Below are positions 16,772 to 25,592 of a stretch of 64,000 nucleotides of DNA, one piece after another. The notes beneath the pieces are model-generated. The model made no database searches. It was not told where the DNA came from and worked only from the letters and a program-made list of their open reading frames with translations. How positions within the stretch are numbered: the first letter of the stretch is position 1; each line of letters starts with the position of its first letter. The position numbers were made by a program, and so were the translations under genes. The stretch lies in the NCBI RefSeq assembly GCF_002860165.1, contig NZ_PGUZ01000002.1, positions 62,001 through 126,000 on the forward strand, given 5' to 3'. The DNA comes from Bacillus sp. V3-13 (GTDB lineage: Bacteria; Bacillota; Bacilli; Bacillales; Cytobacillaceae).

Positions 16772-18556
16772 ATGGCAAATCAGACAGATAGCATCGTTAA
16801 AGGCGGCAGTTTTTTAATCGAAGATGTATCACTCAATCTTATTTTTACGCCAGAGGACTACTCCGATGAGCAGAAAATGATTGCTAAAACGACTGAAGAT
16901 TTTGTTGTGAATGAAGTCATTCCTCACTTGGAGCATTTGGAAAATCATGAATTTGACCGTTCGGTTAAGCTTTTAAAACAAGCAGGTGAACTGGGCTTAC
17001 TCGGTGCAGATGTTCCGGAAGAATATGGCGGTCTCGCCTTAGACAAGATAAGCTCAGCTTTAATTGCTGAAAAAATGGCCCGTGCCGGCGGGTTTTCGAT
17101 TTCGCATGGTGCTCATGTCGGAATCGGATCACTGCCGATTGCTTTGTTCGGAAATGAAGAGCAGAAACAAAAGTATTTACCGCTTTTAGCGACAGGTGAA
17201 AAGATTGCTGCCTATGCATTGACAGAGCCTGGTTCCGGATCGGATGCGCTTGGAGCAAAAACAACCGCGAAACTGAATGCGGAAGGAACGCATTATGTCC
17301 TAAACGGTGAAAAGCAATGGATCACGAACGCCGGCTTTGCCGATGTATTTGTCGTCTATGCAAAGATCGATGGCGAGCATTTTTCAGCATTTATTGTTGA
17401 AAGGGAATATCCGGGTGTGTCTACAGGAGCAGAAGAAAAGAAAATGGGCATCAAAAGCTCGTCAACCCGTACATTGATCCTGGAGGATGCGCTTGTTCCA
17501 AAAGAAAATCTGCTTGGTGAGTTCGGCAAGGGTCATGTGATTGCCTTCAATATTTTGAACATTGGCCGCTATAAATTGGGGGTAGGTGCAGTCGGGGCAT
17601 CCAAGCGTGCGTTTGAAGTGACCGTTCAGTATGCCAACCAGCGCCAGCAATTTAAAACGCCGATTTCCCAGTTCAATCTTACGAAAGAAAAAATCGCCAC
17701 AATGGCCTCAAAGCTTTACGCTGCAGAAAGCTCTGTTTACCGCACGGTCGGTCTATTTGAAGACAGGATGAGCCGGCTGACAGACGAAGAAGCTAAAGAT
17801 GGAAAAGAAAACGCAAAAGCGATTGCCGAATACGCAATCGAATGTTCATTAAATAAATTTTTTGCGAGTGAAGTATTGGATTATATTGCTGATGAAGGTG
17901 TGCAGATTCATGGCGGATATGGTTTTATGGCCGAGTATGAAATTGAAAGAATTTACCGTGACTCCCGCATCAACCGTATCTTTGAAGGAACGAATGAAAT
18001 TAACCGACTGCTTGTGCCGGGCACTCTTCTCCGCAAAGCATTAAAAGGAGAGCTTCCATTGCTGCAAAAAGCGCAGGCCCTGCAGGAAGAGCTGATGATG
18101 CTCATGCCGGAAGAACCGGGAGATGAGCCATTGGCACAGGAAAAATATTTAGTGAAAAATGCAAAGAAAATCGGCTTGCTCGCTGCCGGCCTCGCTGCAC
18201 AAAAATTTGGCAAGGCGCTTGATAAGGAGCAGGAGATCCTTGTAAATATTGCCGATATCATCTCCAATGCCTATGCAATGGAATCGGTTGTTCTTCGTAC
18301 AGAAAAAGCAATTGAAAAAGATGGTCTTGAAAAAAGCAACCAAAAGCTGCTCTACACACAAATTTTCTGCCAGGAAGCTTTCAACGAAATTGAAAGCCAT
18401 GCAAAAGAAACACTGGTCGCTGTTGAGCAAGGCGATACGCTGCGGATGCTTGTATCTGCTCTTCGCAAATTCACACGCCATACACCGATTAATGTAATCG
18501 GCAAAAAACGTGAAGCATCTGAAAAATTAATCGCTGCTGAAAGGTTTGTCGTTTAA
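16772..18556 (+). CDS. fadE: Long-chain acyl-CoA dehydrogenase
   Basis: This 594-residue FAD enzyme performs the first step of beta-oxidation. ACAD motifs YALTEPGSGSDALGAKT, KQWITNAGFADVFVVYAKI, and QIHGGYGFMAEYEIERIYRDSRI with FEGTNEINR are present; the extra C-terminal helical region of about 190 residues is typical of the VLCAD-like FadE form. The start is ATG 16772 (MANQTD), with TGGAGGAAT 8 bp upstream; the in-frame ATG at 16715 overlaps only intergenic sequence after fadA. It is the last gene of the operon, ending in a strong terminator. Confidence 0.92.
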   Translation: MANQTDSIVKGGSFLIEDVSLNLIFTPEDYSDEQKMIAKTTEDFVVNEVIPHLEHLENHEFDRSVKLLKQAGELGLLGADVPEEYGGLALDKISSALIAEKMARAGGFSISHGAHVGIGSLPIALFGNEEQKQKYLPLLATGEKIAAYALTEPGSGSDALGAKTTAKLNAEGTHYVLNGEKQWITNAGFADVFVVYAKIDGEHFSAFIVEREYPGVSTGAEEKKMGIKSSSTRTLILEDALVPKENLLGEFGKGHVIAFNILNIGRYKLGVGAVGASKRAFEVTVQYANQRQQFKTPISQFNLTKEKIATMASKLYAAESSVYRTVGLFEDRMSRLTDEEAKDGKENAKAIAEYAIECSLNKFFASEVLDYIADEGVQIHGGYGFMAEYEIERIYRDSRINRIFEGTNEINRLLVPGTLLRKALKGELPLLQKAQALQEELMMLMPEEPGDEPLAQEKYLVKNAKKIGLLAAGLAAQKFGKALDKEQEILVNIADIISNAYAMESVVLRTEKAIEKDGLEKSNQKLLYTQIFCQEAFNEIESHAKETLVAVEQGDTLRMLVSALRKFTRHTPINVIGKKREASEKLIAAERFVV

Positions 18557-18570
18557 AAGTGTGCCAGACT

Positions 18571-18608
18571 CGGCCGGAAAGAAACACTGTTCCGGCCGGT
18601 TTTTTTGT
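18571..18608 (+). terminator. Terminator of the fadNAE operon
   Basis: CGGCCGGAA (18571-18579) pairs perfectly with TTCCGGCCG (18590-18598), followed by seven Ts. Confidence 0.88.
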
Positions 18609-18776
18609 TTTTTTAGATTGATGCACGCAAGACGGGAAGGAAGGCGGAGAAGGGTGTCGAATCATTATGTGAACGCATCCGTTGGGATTTTATCTTAAAT
18701 TATGGTACTATTCATATGAATCACAGGAAGCATGTCAAAAGAGAAAATGGACAAGATTACATTGGGTGGTGGAAGC

Positions 18777-19133
18777 ATGGCATTAACGTTTTATTGGTAT
18801 CCTAAGTGCGGTACGTGCCGAAAAGCGAAGAAATGGCTTGATGAGCACGGGATAGCTTATGAAGAAGTACATATTGTAGAAAACTCTCCTTCCCGCGCCG
18901 GGATCGAAAAGCTGTATCGAAAAAGCGGACTTGATATTAAGAGGTTTTTTAACACGAGCGGGCAAAAATATCGTGAGCTTGGTTTAAAGGACAAAGTGAA
19001 AACGTCGTCAGAAGAAGAGCTTCTTGATTTATTGGCAACCGATGGCATGCTGATTAAACGTCCGATTGCGACAGACGGACAAAAGGTGACGGTCGGGTTT
19101 AAAGAAGAAGATTACGAAAAAGCATGGCTTTAA
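18777..19133 (+). CDS. yusI: ArsC/Spx-family thioredoxin-fold protein (YusI)
   Basis: The 118-residue protein has an N-terminal CGTC motif (Cys11, Cys14) in YWYPKCGTCRKAKKWL, then the ArsC/Spx-type core (KRFFNTSGQKYRELGLKDK and LIKRPIATDGQKVTVGF). Family members are arsenate reductase-like redox proteins or Spx/MgsR-type regulators. Its position between fadE and gcvH fits Bacillus YusI. The start ATG 18777 has GGTGGTGGAAG upstream; the earlier GTG/ATG starts would add a 15-residue tail with no homology seen. Its substrate is not known. Confidence 0.82.
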   Translation: MALTFYWYPKCGTCRKAKKWLDEHGIAYEEVHIVENSPSRAGIEKLYRKSGLDIKRFFNTSGQKYRELGLKDKVKTSSEEELLDLLATDGMLIKRPIATDGQKVTVGFKEEDYEKAWL

Positions 19134-19169
19134 TTTAGGTTAGTATTTCTTGCCGGGAAAGGAAATGCT

Positions 19170-19198
19170 TTTACTTACCTGGCAAGAAAATCTATAAT
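19170..19198 (+). promoter_or_regulatory. Promoter of gcvH
   Basis: TTTACT (19170-19175), 17 bp, TATAAT (19193-19198), 36 bp upstream of the start. An imperfect CTTGCC/GGCAAG hairpin (about 19149-19185) overlaps it and may end yusI transcription. Confidence 0.6.
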
Positions 19199-19233
19199 AT
19201 ATTGTTGAATGACAGGATCATGGAGGGATATGA

Positions 19234-19617
19234 ATGAATACACCAAATGAATTGCGTTATTCGGAAGAACATGAATGGGTCAAAGTGGAAGGCGAGAACG
19301 TCCGTGTTGGAATCACTGACTTTGCTCAATCGGAATTGGGTGACATCGTTTTTGTTGAGCTTCCTGAAGTGGGAGATGAAGTGACAGCTGACGAGCCATT
19401 TGGAAGCGTTGAGTCCGTAAAGACCGTTTCCGAGCTGTATGCACCGATCAGCGGAACAGTTGTGGCGGTGAACGAGGATTTAAATGACAATCCTGAATTT
19501 GTCAATGAGTCACCATATGAAAAGGCATGGATGATTGTCGTCAAACCGTCAGATTCCAGTGAAATTGACAACTTAATGAGTGCCGAACAATACGAAGCAA
19601 TGACGAAAGAAGATTAA
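19234..19617 (+). CDS. gcvH: Glycine cleavage system H protein (lipoyl carrier)
   Basis: This 127-residue lipoyl-domain protein shuttles the aminomethyl group between the P, T and L proteins of glycine cleavage. In Bacillus it is also the entry point for lipoate synthesis, as the substrate octanoylated before LipA acts. The lipoylated lysine is Lys63 in [24 protein letters not shown] and [17 protein letters not shown] are canonical. GGAGG lies before ATG 19234. It has its own promoter and terminator. lipA is also in this window (42684-43601). Confidence 0.95.
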   Translation: MNTPNELRYSEEHEWVKVEGENVRVGITDFAQSELGDIVFVELPEVGDEVTADEPFGSVESVKTVSELYAPISGTVVAVNEDLNDNPEFVNESPYEKAWMIVVKPSDSSEIDNLMSAEQYEAMTKED

Positions 19618-19623
19618 AAAATT

Positions 19624-19650
19624 CGCCTTGAGTGATCAAGGCGTTTTTTT
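19624..19650 (+). terminator. Terminator of gcvH
   Basis: CGCCTTG (19624-19630) and CAAGGCG (19637-19643) form a stem, followed by seven Ts. Confidence 0.88.
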
Positions 19651-19796
19651 ATCATCCGAAGTGCGTCTTTTTTGCATACCTTATGAAAATAGGTGAAAAT
19701 AAACTTGGCTACATGAATAACAGGTACCTACACCACCATCATCCCGTCTGAATACATTATCGTAATTAGATACAACTCCAATTATAGGTGATCATA

Positions 19797-20153
19797 ATGA
19801 ACAGTGACAGTTTTGAGAAGGTTCTTATTGTTGAGGGAAAATCGGACAAGAAAAAAGTGAAAAACATTGTGAAGGAACCTGTTGAGATTATTTGTACAAA
19901 TGGCACAATCAGCTTATCCAGACTCGATGAATTGATTGAGCTTCTGTTTGAGAAGGATGTATATATATTGGTTGATTCGGATGAGGCAGGGGAAAGGCTT
20001 CGCAAACAATTTAAACGCGAAATGCCCCAGGCAGCACATCTCTATATTGACAGAATGTACCGGGAAGTAGCGACGGCTCCCGAACACCACCTGGCAACTG
20101 TTCTTCTCGGCGCCAATATTGATGTTCATTCTGAATACTTGGAAAGAGGATAA
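19797..20153 (+). CDS. yusF: Toprim-domain protein (YusF)
   Basis: The 118-residue protein is a stand-alone Toprim domain: VLIVEGKSDKKKVKNI has the conserved Glu, and VYILVDSDEAGERLRKQF has the DxD metal-binding motif. Small Toprim proteins of this kind (RNase M5-like) are nucleases or nucleotidyl-binding proteins; the substrate here is unknown. The start ATG 19797 uses AGGTGATC; a GTG at 19788 inside that site is less likely. It lies 8 bp before yusE and they are probably co-transcribed. Confidence 0.8.
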   Translation: MNSDSFEKVLIVEGKSDKKKVKNIVKEPVEIICTNGTISLSRLDELIELLFEKDVYILVDSDEAGERLRKQFKREMPQAAHLYIDRMYREVATAPEHHLATVLLGANIDVHSEYLERG

Positions 20154-20161
20154 TTATTCAA

Positions 20162-20476
20162 ATGAAGGAATGGCCGCGCGAAGATATCGAAAAACAGCTC
20201 CGGGGAAACGAACCGGCAATGATCTACTTTTACACGCCTTTATGCGGCACATGCCAGCTTGCCGGAAAAATGTTGGGAGTGGCAGCAACGCTGTTTCAAG
20301 ATGTGCCGATTGGACAGGCAAATTTAAACTTCGTCCCGGAGTTTGCCGAAATCCTTACGATTGAAAGTGTACCATGTCTTGTCATTTTCAAAAATGGCAA
20401 AATTAAAGAAAAACTGTATGCTTTTCATTCTGTGCCGTACTTGGTTGAAAAAATAAATGCTTCACTAAAAGAGTGA
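20162..20476 (+). CDS. yusE: Thioredoxin-like protein (YusE)
   Basis: The 104-residue protein has a thioredoxin fold with active site CGTC (Cys28, Cys31) in FYTPLCGTCQLAGKML and the cis-Pro segment IESVPCLVIFKNG. It is cytoplasmic, as no signal peptide is present. It follows yusF by 8 bp. The variant CGTC (not CGPC) suggests a specialised dithiol-disulfide role; the partner is unknown. Confidence 0.85.
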   Translation: MKEWPREDIEKQLRGNEPAMIYFYTPLCGTCQLAGKMLGVAATLFQDVPIGQANLNFVPEFAEILTIESVPCLVIFKNGKIKEKLYAFHSVPYLVEKINASLKE

Positions 20477-20504
20477 CCAGGGTTCATTTCCTGGTTATTT
20501 TTTT
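20476..20504 (+). terminator. Terminator of yusF-yusE
   Basis: ACCAGG (20476-20481) pairs with CCTGGT (20490-20495), followed by TATTTTTTT. The stem starts in the yusE stop codon. Confidence 0.75.
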
Positions 20505-20603
20505 GATGGCTGAACAGTAAGAGCACCAGCCCTTCTTTTGTTTGTTCCGCAGTCTATCTGCTTTTTCCACGGTTTTTTCCACTTTATATGTTCTTTCAAA
20601 TTT

Positions 20604-20681
20604 TTCGAAATATTTTCCTCTTAAATATTTACAGATTGATTCAAAAAAGATTATGATATTTAGGGATTCGAAATATTTAAG
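20604..20681. repeat. Repeat pair in the leader of the MFS gene
   Basis: TTCGAAATATTT occurs at 20604-20615 and again at 20667-20678, 63 bp apart. CTTAAATATTT at 20620-20630 is the inverted partner of AAATATTTAAG at 20671-20681. A weak promoter (TTTACA near 20628, TATGAT near 20652) lies between the copies, so they could form an operator. Confidence 0.5.
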
Positions 20682-20694
20682 GGGCGAAGCTGGG

Positions 20695-21966
20695 ATGGCA
20701 TTATATTTGGAATGGGCAAATCAATTTCGCAGTTATAATCGCAATGTCAAATTATCAATTACAGCAAATATTTTCACCCAAATTGGCCTGGGTGTTTTCA
20801 TGGTGATCTATAACTTTTATATTCGTGAGCTCGGCTATTCGGAACAGGTGAACGGACACGTTATTTCAATGACTTCTTTAGCTACAGCGTTAATCTTAAT
20901 ACCTGCGGGTCTTTTAAGCGATAAGCTTGGCAGAAAAAAGGTCATGCTGTTCGGGGCAATTGCTTCCGGAATTGTTCTCATATCAAGAAGTGTTGTTGAA
21001 CCTCAAACGCTGCTTATTTTGTTTGCCTTTGCCACCGGACTGACGACTTCCTTTATACAAGTTTCCGGCATTCCGTGGCTGGCCGAGAACTCGAAGCCGG
21101 AGCAGCGCGTCCATCTTTTCAGCTTGCATTTTGCGATTATGACAGCTGCCAATGTAGTGGGGAACTTGCTTGGCGGCATTTTTACTGATTTACTCTCCTT
21201 ATTTATTGATCCGCTCACGAGCATCAGGGTAACGTTATTAATGGGTAGTGTCATTTACCTGTGCGGAGTTATACCGATCTTGCGGTTTCAGGAAAAGCCG
21301 GCATTACTTAACCAGAAAAATGCTGTCAAAACAGCGGCTTTTAAAAAAGTGCAGTTAAACTGGGGAAGCTTAAAAATAATCATTCTATTCGCCGTTGCGC
21401 AATTGATTATCGGTGTGGGGGCAGGTTTAGTCATCCCGTATTTGAACTTATACTTTGCTGACCGTTTTTCTGCTTCAAATTCAATAATCGGACTGATCAT
21501 TTCACTGGGACAGGCTGCGACAGCTGTTGCGATGGTCATCGGACCTTATGTTGTCAGAAGGCTTGGAGAAGTAAGGGCAGTCGTCTTTCTTCAATTGCTG
21601 TCACTGCCGTTTTTGCTGCTAACCGCGTATACGGAACAGCTGTGGATTGCGGCGCTCGGATTTTTGTTCAGGCAGGCGCTAATGAATGCCGGAAATCCGA
21701 TTCAAATGTCCTTGATGATGTCCCATGTTGATGATTCGATGAAGGGGCTGGCAAACTCTGTCAACCAGATGGTTTTTAGTCTTGGCTGGGCGATCATGGG
21801 ACCAGTGTCAACCGGCATTGTGATGAAATACGGGGAGTACTGGGGATATGCCTTCGTCTTTTCAATTACGGCCGGACTGTATCTTATTGGTTCAACCTAT
21901 TTCTTTATCGTGTTCAGGAGCATAAACCGTCCGGAAAGGACAGCAGCTTCGGTAAAGACGGTCTAG
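20695..21966 (+). CDS. Major facilitator superfamily transporter
   Basis: The 423-residue protein has 12 predicted transmembrane segments in two halves. The MFS motif A-like loop PAGLLSDKLGRKKVMLFGAI lies between helices 2 and 3. The start is ATG 20695 (MALYLEWANQF) because AAGGGGCG lies upstream; the longer in-frame extension from 20542 is an AT-rich leader. It is a drug- or metabolite-exporter-like MFS protein of unknown substrate. It is a single gene with a leader of direct and inverted repeats, inserted between yusE and the SCP2-like gene relative to the B. subtilis order. Confidence 0.8.
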   Translation: MALYLEWANQFRSYNRNVKLSITANIFTQIGLGVFMVIYNFYIRELGYSEQVNGHVISMTSLATALILIPAGLLSDKLGRKKVMLFGAIASGIVLISRSVVEPQTLLILFAFATGLTTSFIQVSGIPWLAENSKPEQRVHLFSLHFAIMTAANVVGNLLGGIFTDLLSLFIDPLTSIRVTLLMGSVIYLCGVIPILRFQEKPALLNQKNAVKTAAFKKVQLNWGSLKIIILFAVAQLIIGVGAGLVIPYLNLYFADRFSASNSIIGLIISLGQAATAVAMVIGPYVVRRLGEVRAVVFLQLLSLPFLLLTAYTEQLWIAALGFLFRQALMNAGNPIQMSLMMSHVDDSMKGLANSVNQMVFSLGWAIMGPVSTGIVMKYGEYWGYAFVFSITAGLYLIGSTYFFIVFRSINRPERTAASVKTV

Positions 21967-22004
21967 CGTCAGAAAAAAGCCATATTCCTCGGGAAATGAT
22001 TTGG

Positions 22005-22037
22005 CAATGCCGAAATATCAGCGGCATTGTCTTTATT
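22005..22037 (+). terminator. Terminator after the MFS gene
   Basis: CAATGCCG (22005-22012) and CGGCATTG (22022-22029) form an 8-bp stem, then TCTTTATTT follows. Confidence 0.75.
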
Positions 22038-22128
22038 TATTTGTGAAGTTGTCGAACTTTTCATGCAGGTTTATCAAACAAAAAAGTCGAATGAAAGAAT
22101 AGATATCGATTATAACGAGGTGCGACAA

Positions 22129-22500
22129 ATGGAACAGCACTTAACGATTTTTATTGAAGAAATAAAAAGCAGAAGCCATACAGTCTGTTTACTCGAAAAT
22201 ATATCATTGACTATTTTGTTCTCCTCCGAAAAGACGGACTTCTGCCTGAATATTGGAGACGGGGATATCAGCATGGCAAAAGAAAATGTGGATACCCCCA
22301 ATGCTGCAATAGAAGGGGAAGAAGGATTAATTTGTTCATTGCTTGACGGGGAGTTAAAGTTGAGGGAAGCGATGGCAAATGGATTGAGCATCACCGCTCC
22401 ATTTCGGATCATTCTTTTTCTTGAATCACTTTTCTTTTTAGGAAAACCTTATAATCCAGCTGTTTATGGGAGAATTCCGACAAAGGAAACAGTTGACTGA
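22129..22500 (+). CDS. yusD: SCP2-like sterol-carrier fold protein (YusD-like)
   Basis: This 123-residue protein has the SCP2/SterolC-type pattern: a central beta-sheet (LTILFSSEKTDFCLNIGDGDISMA), then ALIAE-like turn EEGLICSLLDGELKLREAMANG and a C-terminal helix. Members bind hydrophobic ligands, though none is proven here. The start ATG 22129 follows AACGAGGTG; the ORF is open further upstream without a convincing site. Position next to the metY riboswitch matches YusD's neighbourhood in B. subtilis; the symbol is from position and fold. Confidence 0.65.
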   Translation: MEQHLTIFIEEIKSRSHTVCLLENISLTILFSSEKTDFCLNIGDGDISMAKENVDTPNAAIEGEEGLICSLLDGELKLREAMANGLSITAPFRIILFLESLFFLGKPYNPAVYGRIPTKETVD

Positions 22501-22522
22501 GCGGCAACAGGCATGATATTAT
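22493..22522 (+). promoter_or_regulatory. Promoter of the metY riboswitch transcript
   Basis: TTGACT (22493-22498) overlaps the yusD stop region; an 18-bp spacer leads to TATTAT (22517-22522). Confidence 0.6.
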
Positions 22523-22558
22523 CTGTTTAAATATTCCGACAAAAATAACAATTGAATA

Positions 22559-22721
22559 CTCTTATCGAGAGAGGCGGAGGGACTGGCCCTACGAAGCCCG
22601 GCAACCGGTTCATAAACACGGTGCTAATTCCAGCAGAGCATGTAAGTATCAATGCAAACTTGACTTGCTCTGAAAGATAAGAAGAGATGACCCCCCCCCT
22701 CTTCTTTGAAAGGGGGGTTTT
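22559..22721 (+). ncRNA. SAM-I (S-box) riboswitch controlling metY
   Basis: The aptamer begins CTCTTATC (22559-22566), contains the conserved core GAGGCGGAGGGACTGGCC, GAAGCCCGGCAACC, GGTGCTAATTCC and closes with GAAAGATAAGAAGAG (to 22686). The expression platform is a terminator, CCCCCCT (22694-22700) with AGGGGGG (22711-22717) and a T tail. SAM binding should stabilise the terminator and repress metY. The platform contains a run of nine Cs at 22691-22699. Confidence 0.97.
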
Positions 22722-22812
22722 CATTTCTTCTTTTAATAAATCCTGGTTTGTTTTCTGCCATTGGCAGCTTATTGTTAAAAGAAATCACCAAAATAAGAGG
22801 AGAGATGAAAAA

Positions 22813-24129
22813 ATGAGTGAAAAGCAGCAAAAATATCGAATTGAAACAATTGGCGTTCATGGCGGTCTGGATCCTGACCCGATAACAGGTGCCAGGGCTG
22901 TACCGATCTACCAAAACAATGCGTATCAATTTAAAAATACTGAGCATGCAGCCAACTTGTTTGGCTTAAAAGAAGAAGGATATATATACACGAGAATCCA
23001 TAATCCAACCGTTACCGTTTTCGAGGAAAGAGTTGCGCAGCTCGAAGGCGGAATTGGCGCGCTTGCCGTATCGAGCGGAATGGCTGCGATCACGACAGCA
23101 ATTTTAAATGTGGCCGAAGCTGGCGATGAAATAGTCGCATCTGCAAATCTTTATGGCGGCACCTATAATTTGTTTGCGGTTACATTACCGAAGTACGGGA
23201 TCAAGGTAAAGTTTGTTGATTCTACAGACCCCAATGAAATTAAACAGGCGATCACGGAAAAAACAAAGGCTGTTTTTGCAGAAACAATCGGAAACCCGAG
23301 CTTGAGAGTTTTGGATATTGAAGCTGTTGCAGAAGTAGCTCATAGTGCTGGTGTTCCATTAATCATTGACAATACATTTGCTACACCATATTTATGCAGG
23401 CCGATCGAACACGGCGCCGATATTGTGATCCACTCGGCCACGAAATGGCTCGTCGGCAATGGAACGACCCTTGGCGGGATTATTGTAGATGGAGGGAAGT
23501 TTGACTGGAGTTCAGCAAAATTCCCGGGCTTCAATGAGCCTGATTCAAGCTATCACGGTCTTGTTTATAGTGAGGCATTGGGGCCAGCTGCGTTTATTGT
23601 CAAAGCGAGAGTCCAGCTTCTTCGCGACCTGGGACCGGCGCTGAGCCCGCAAAACGCTTTTCAATTCACGCTCGGATTGGAAACGCTCCATGTCAGAATG
23701 AAGGAGCATATTGCCAACACGAAAATTATGATTGAGTATCTGGAAAACCACCCTGCCGTGAAATGGATTCTTTATCCGGGGCATGATTCCCACCCTGATA
23801 AGAAATTAGCTGAAAAGTATTTGCCGAAAGGGCCAGGTTCCGTTGTTGTATTTGGAATTGAAGGCGGAAGAAAAGCTGGAGAAAAATTGATCAATTCTTT
23901 GTCATTATGGGCACATGTTGCGAATGTCGGAGATGCCAAAAGCTTAATCATCCATCCTGCAAGTACGACCCACCAGCAGCTTGATGCAGACGGACTGGCG
24001 GCAGCCGGTGTTCCGGAAGACCTTATTCGTTTATCGATTGGCATCGAAAATGCGGAAGATTTAATCGAAGATTTAGAACAAGCAATCGAAAAAGCAACAG
24101 GAATGATTTCAAGGACTGCCCACGTATAA
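22813..24129 (+). CDS. metY: O-acetylhomoserine sulfhydrylase / homocysteine synthase
   Basis: This 438-residue PLP enzyme of the Cys/Met metabolism family makes homocysteine from O-acetylhomoserine and sulfide. Family signatures are TRIHNPTVTVFEERVAQLEGG, the PLP lysine Lys211 in HSATKWLVGNG, and the C-terminal SIGIENAEDLIEDLEQAI. The length (about 430, longer than MetI/MetC's 380) favours MetY. The start is ATG 22813 behind AGGAGAG. It is under the SAM-I riboswitch at 22559. Its precursor comes from the homoserine made by Hom elsewhere in this window. Confidence 0.92.
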   Translation: MSEKQQKYRIETIGVHGGLDPDPITGARAVPIYQNNAYQFKNTEHAANLFGLKEEGYIYTRIHNPTVTVFEERVAQLEGGIGALAVSSGMAAITTAILNVAEAGDEIVASANLYGGTYNLFAVTLPKYGIKVKFVDSTDPNEIKQAITEKTKAVFAETIGNPSLRVLDIEAVAEVAHSAGVPLIIDNTFATPYLCRPIEHGADIVIHSATKWLVGNGTTLGGIIVDGGKFDWSSAKFPGFNEPDSSYHGLVYSEALGPAAFIVKARVQLLRDLGPALSPQNAFQFTLGLETLHVRMKEHIANTKIMIEYLENHPAVKWILYPGHDSHPDKKLAEKYLPKGPGSVVVFGIEGGRKAGEKLINSLSLWAHVANVGDAKSLIIHPASTTHQQLDADGLAAAGVPEDLIRLSIGIENAEDLIEDLEQAIEKATGMISRTAHV

Positions 24130-24161
24130 TTTTAATAGGATTCAGAGGAAACACTTTGTCG

Positions 24162-24190
24162 TTGACACTCTTTTTTATCCATGATACGAT
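24162..24190 (+). promoter_or_regulatory. Promoter of the metNPQ riboswitch transcript
   Basis: TTGACA (24162-24167), 17 bp, TACGAT (24185-24190), about 66 bp before the aptamer starts. Confidence 0.7.
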
Positions 24191-24256
24191 ATCACTCGTA
24201 ATTAAAACTGCTTATTTTCAGGCAGCACCTAATTTAATATAAAATAAGATTTATGG

Positions 24257-24424
24257 CTCTTATCAAGAGAGGTGGAGGGATGTGCCCGATGAAGCCCGGC
24301 AACCGTCATTGAACATCATTCAATGAAATGGTGCCAATTCACACAAAGCTTGAGGCTTTGGAAGATGAGAGAAAGGACATAGATGATATGCCTTTCTGCT
24401 CATAGAGCAGAAAGGCTTTTTATT
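24257..24424 (+). ncRNA. SAM-I (S-box) riboswitch controlling metNPQ
   Basis: The aptamer starts CTCTTATC (24257-24264), carries AGAGGTGGAGGGATGTGCCC, GAAGCCCGGCAACC and GGTGCCAATTC, and ends GATGAGAG (24364-24371). The terminator is a perfect stem, GCCTTTCTGCTC (24390-24401) with GAGCAGAAAGGC (24405-24416), then five Ts. The P3/P4 regions differ from the metY copy, as expected for independent S-boxes. Confidence 0.97.
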
Positions 24425-24566
24425 TGCAATAAAGGGTAGATAAACATAGATACGAGTTTGCATGATTTGGTGCATTGAAAATAGAACAAGAGAGTAAGGC
24501 AGTTTTTTAAAATTTTCCATATTAAGACAGCCCACCGGGTGAATTGGATGTAAGAGGGTGAATCGA

Positions 24567-25592
24567 TTGATTACGATAAAAAACGTAAAAAAGGTTTATC
24601 CTTCGAAAAATGGACAGATTAGCGCAGTTGAGGACGTGAACCTGGAAATAAAAGAAGGAGAAATCTTTGGTGTCATCGGATATAGTGGCGCTGGAAAAAG
24701 TACATTGATTCGCATGCTGAATGGTCTTGAAATCCCGACTCAAGGATCGGTTACCGTTGCTGGGCAGCAGGTTTCACAAATTAAGGGCAGCCAGCTTCGC
24801 AAGGCGCGCCAGGAAATCAGCATGATTTTCCAGCATTTTAATTTGCTTTGGTCGAGAACGGTACGCGAAAACATTGCTTTTCCTCTTGAAATTGCCGGAG
24901 TTCGAAAGAAGGAAAGATTAAAGCGCGTCGATGAATTGATTAATTTGGTCGGACTGGAAGGGCGGGAAGATGCCTACCCTTCACAATTGAGCGGAGGACA
25001 AAAACAACGGGTCGGAATCGCAAGAGCACTGGCCAGCAATCCGAAAGTGCTTCTTTGCGATGAAGCGACATCTGCCCTTGACCCGCAAACGACGGACTCC
25101 ATTCTTGAGCTGTTGGTTGATATTAATAAACGCCTTGGGTTGACGATCGTGCTGATAACCCATGAGATGCATGTGATCCGGAAAATTTGCCATCGGGTCG
25201 CTGTCATGGAAAGCGGCCGGATTGTCGAACTTGGACCGGTGCTTGATGTATTTAAAAACCCGCAGCAGCCGATCACGAAAAAGTTTGTTCAGCAAGTGAC
25301 CGAACCGGAGGAAACAAAGGAAACAATTGAACACATGCTGGAAAGCTATCCGCACGGCCAGGTCGTTCAATTGACCTTTGTAGGGGAAGGTGCGGAACAG
25401 CCGTTAATTACAAACCTGATCCGCAATTTTCAGGTGACAATTAACATCTTGCAGGGGAAAATTTCAAAAACCCAGAATGGATCTTACGGCACACTGTTTA
25501 TCCATATTGATGCTGAAGAAGCAGAGGCAGCGAAGGCAATTGATTACATTCGCACCCAGCAGGTTGGCGTGGAGGTGATCACGAATGATTGA
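24567..25592 (+). CDS. metN: Methionine ABC importer ATPase
   Basis: This 341-residue ATPase powers methionine import. Walker A GYSGAGKST is at residues 38-46, LSGGQ at 141-145 and Walker B VLLCDEATS at 161-169. The C-terminal NIL/ACT-like regulatory domain (about 265-341) is the substrate-sensing domain of MetN. The start is TTG 24567 behind AAGAGGGTG; the GTG at 24558 lies within that site. Its stop overlaps metP by 8 bp. The operon sits under the SAM riboswitch at 24257. Confidence 0.93.
   Translation: MITIKNVKKVYPSKNGQISAVEDVNLEIKEGEIFGVIGYSGAGKSTLIRMLNGLEIPTQGSVTVAGQQVSQIKGSQLRKARQEISMIFQHFNLLWSRTVRENIAFPLEIAGVRKKERLKRVDELINLVGLEGREDAYPSQLSGGQKQRVGIARALASNPKVLLCDEATSALDPQTTDSILELLVDINKRLGLTIVLITHEMHVIRKICHRVAVMESGRIVELGPVLDVFKNPQQPITKKFVQQVTEPEETKETIEHMLESYPHGQVVQLTFVGEGAEQPLITNLIRNFQVTINILQGKISKTQNGSYGTLFIHIDAEEAEAAKAIDYIRTQQVGVEVITND

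Noticed and set aside
19134-19233. Glycine riboswitch before gcvH
   Set aside because: The leader is too short and lacks the aptamer core; only a promoter and a hairpin are present.
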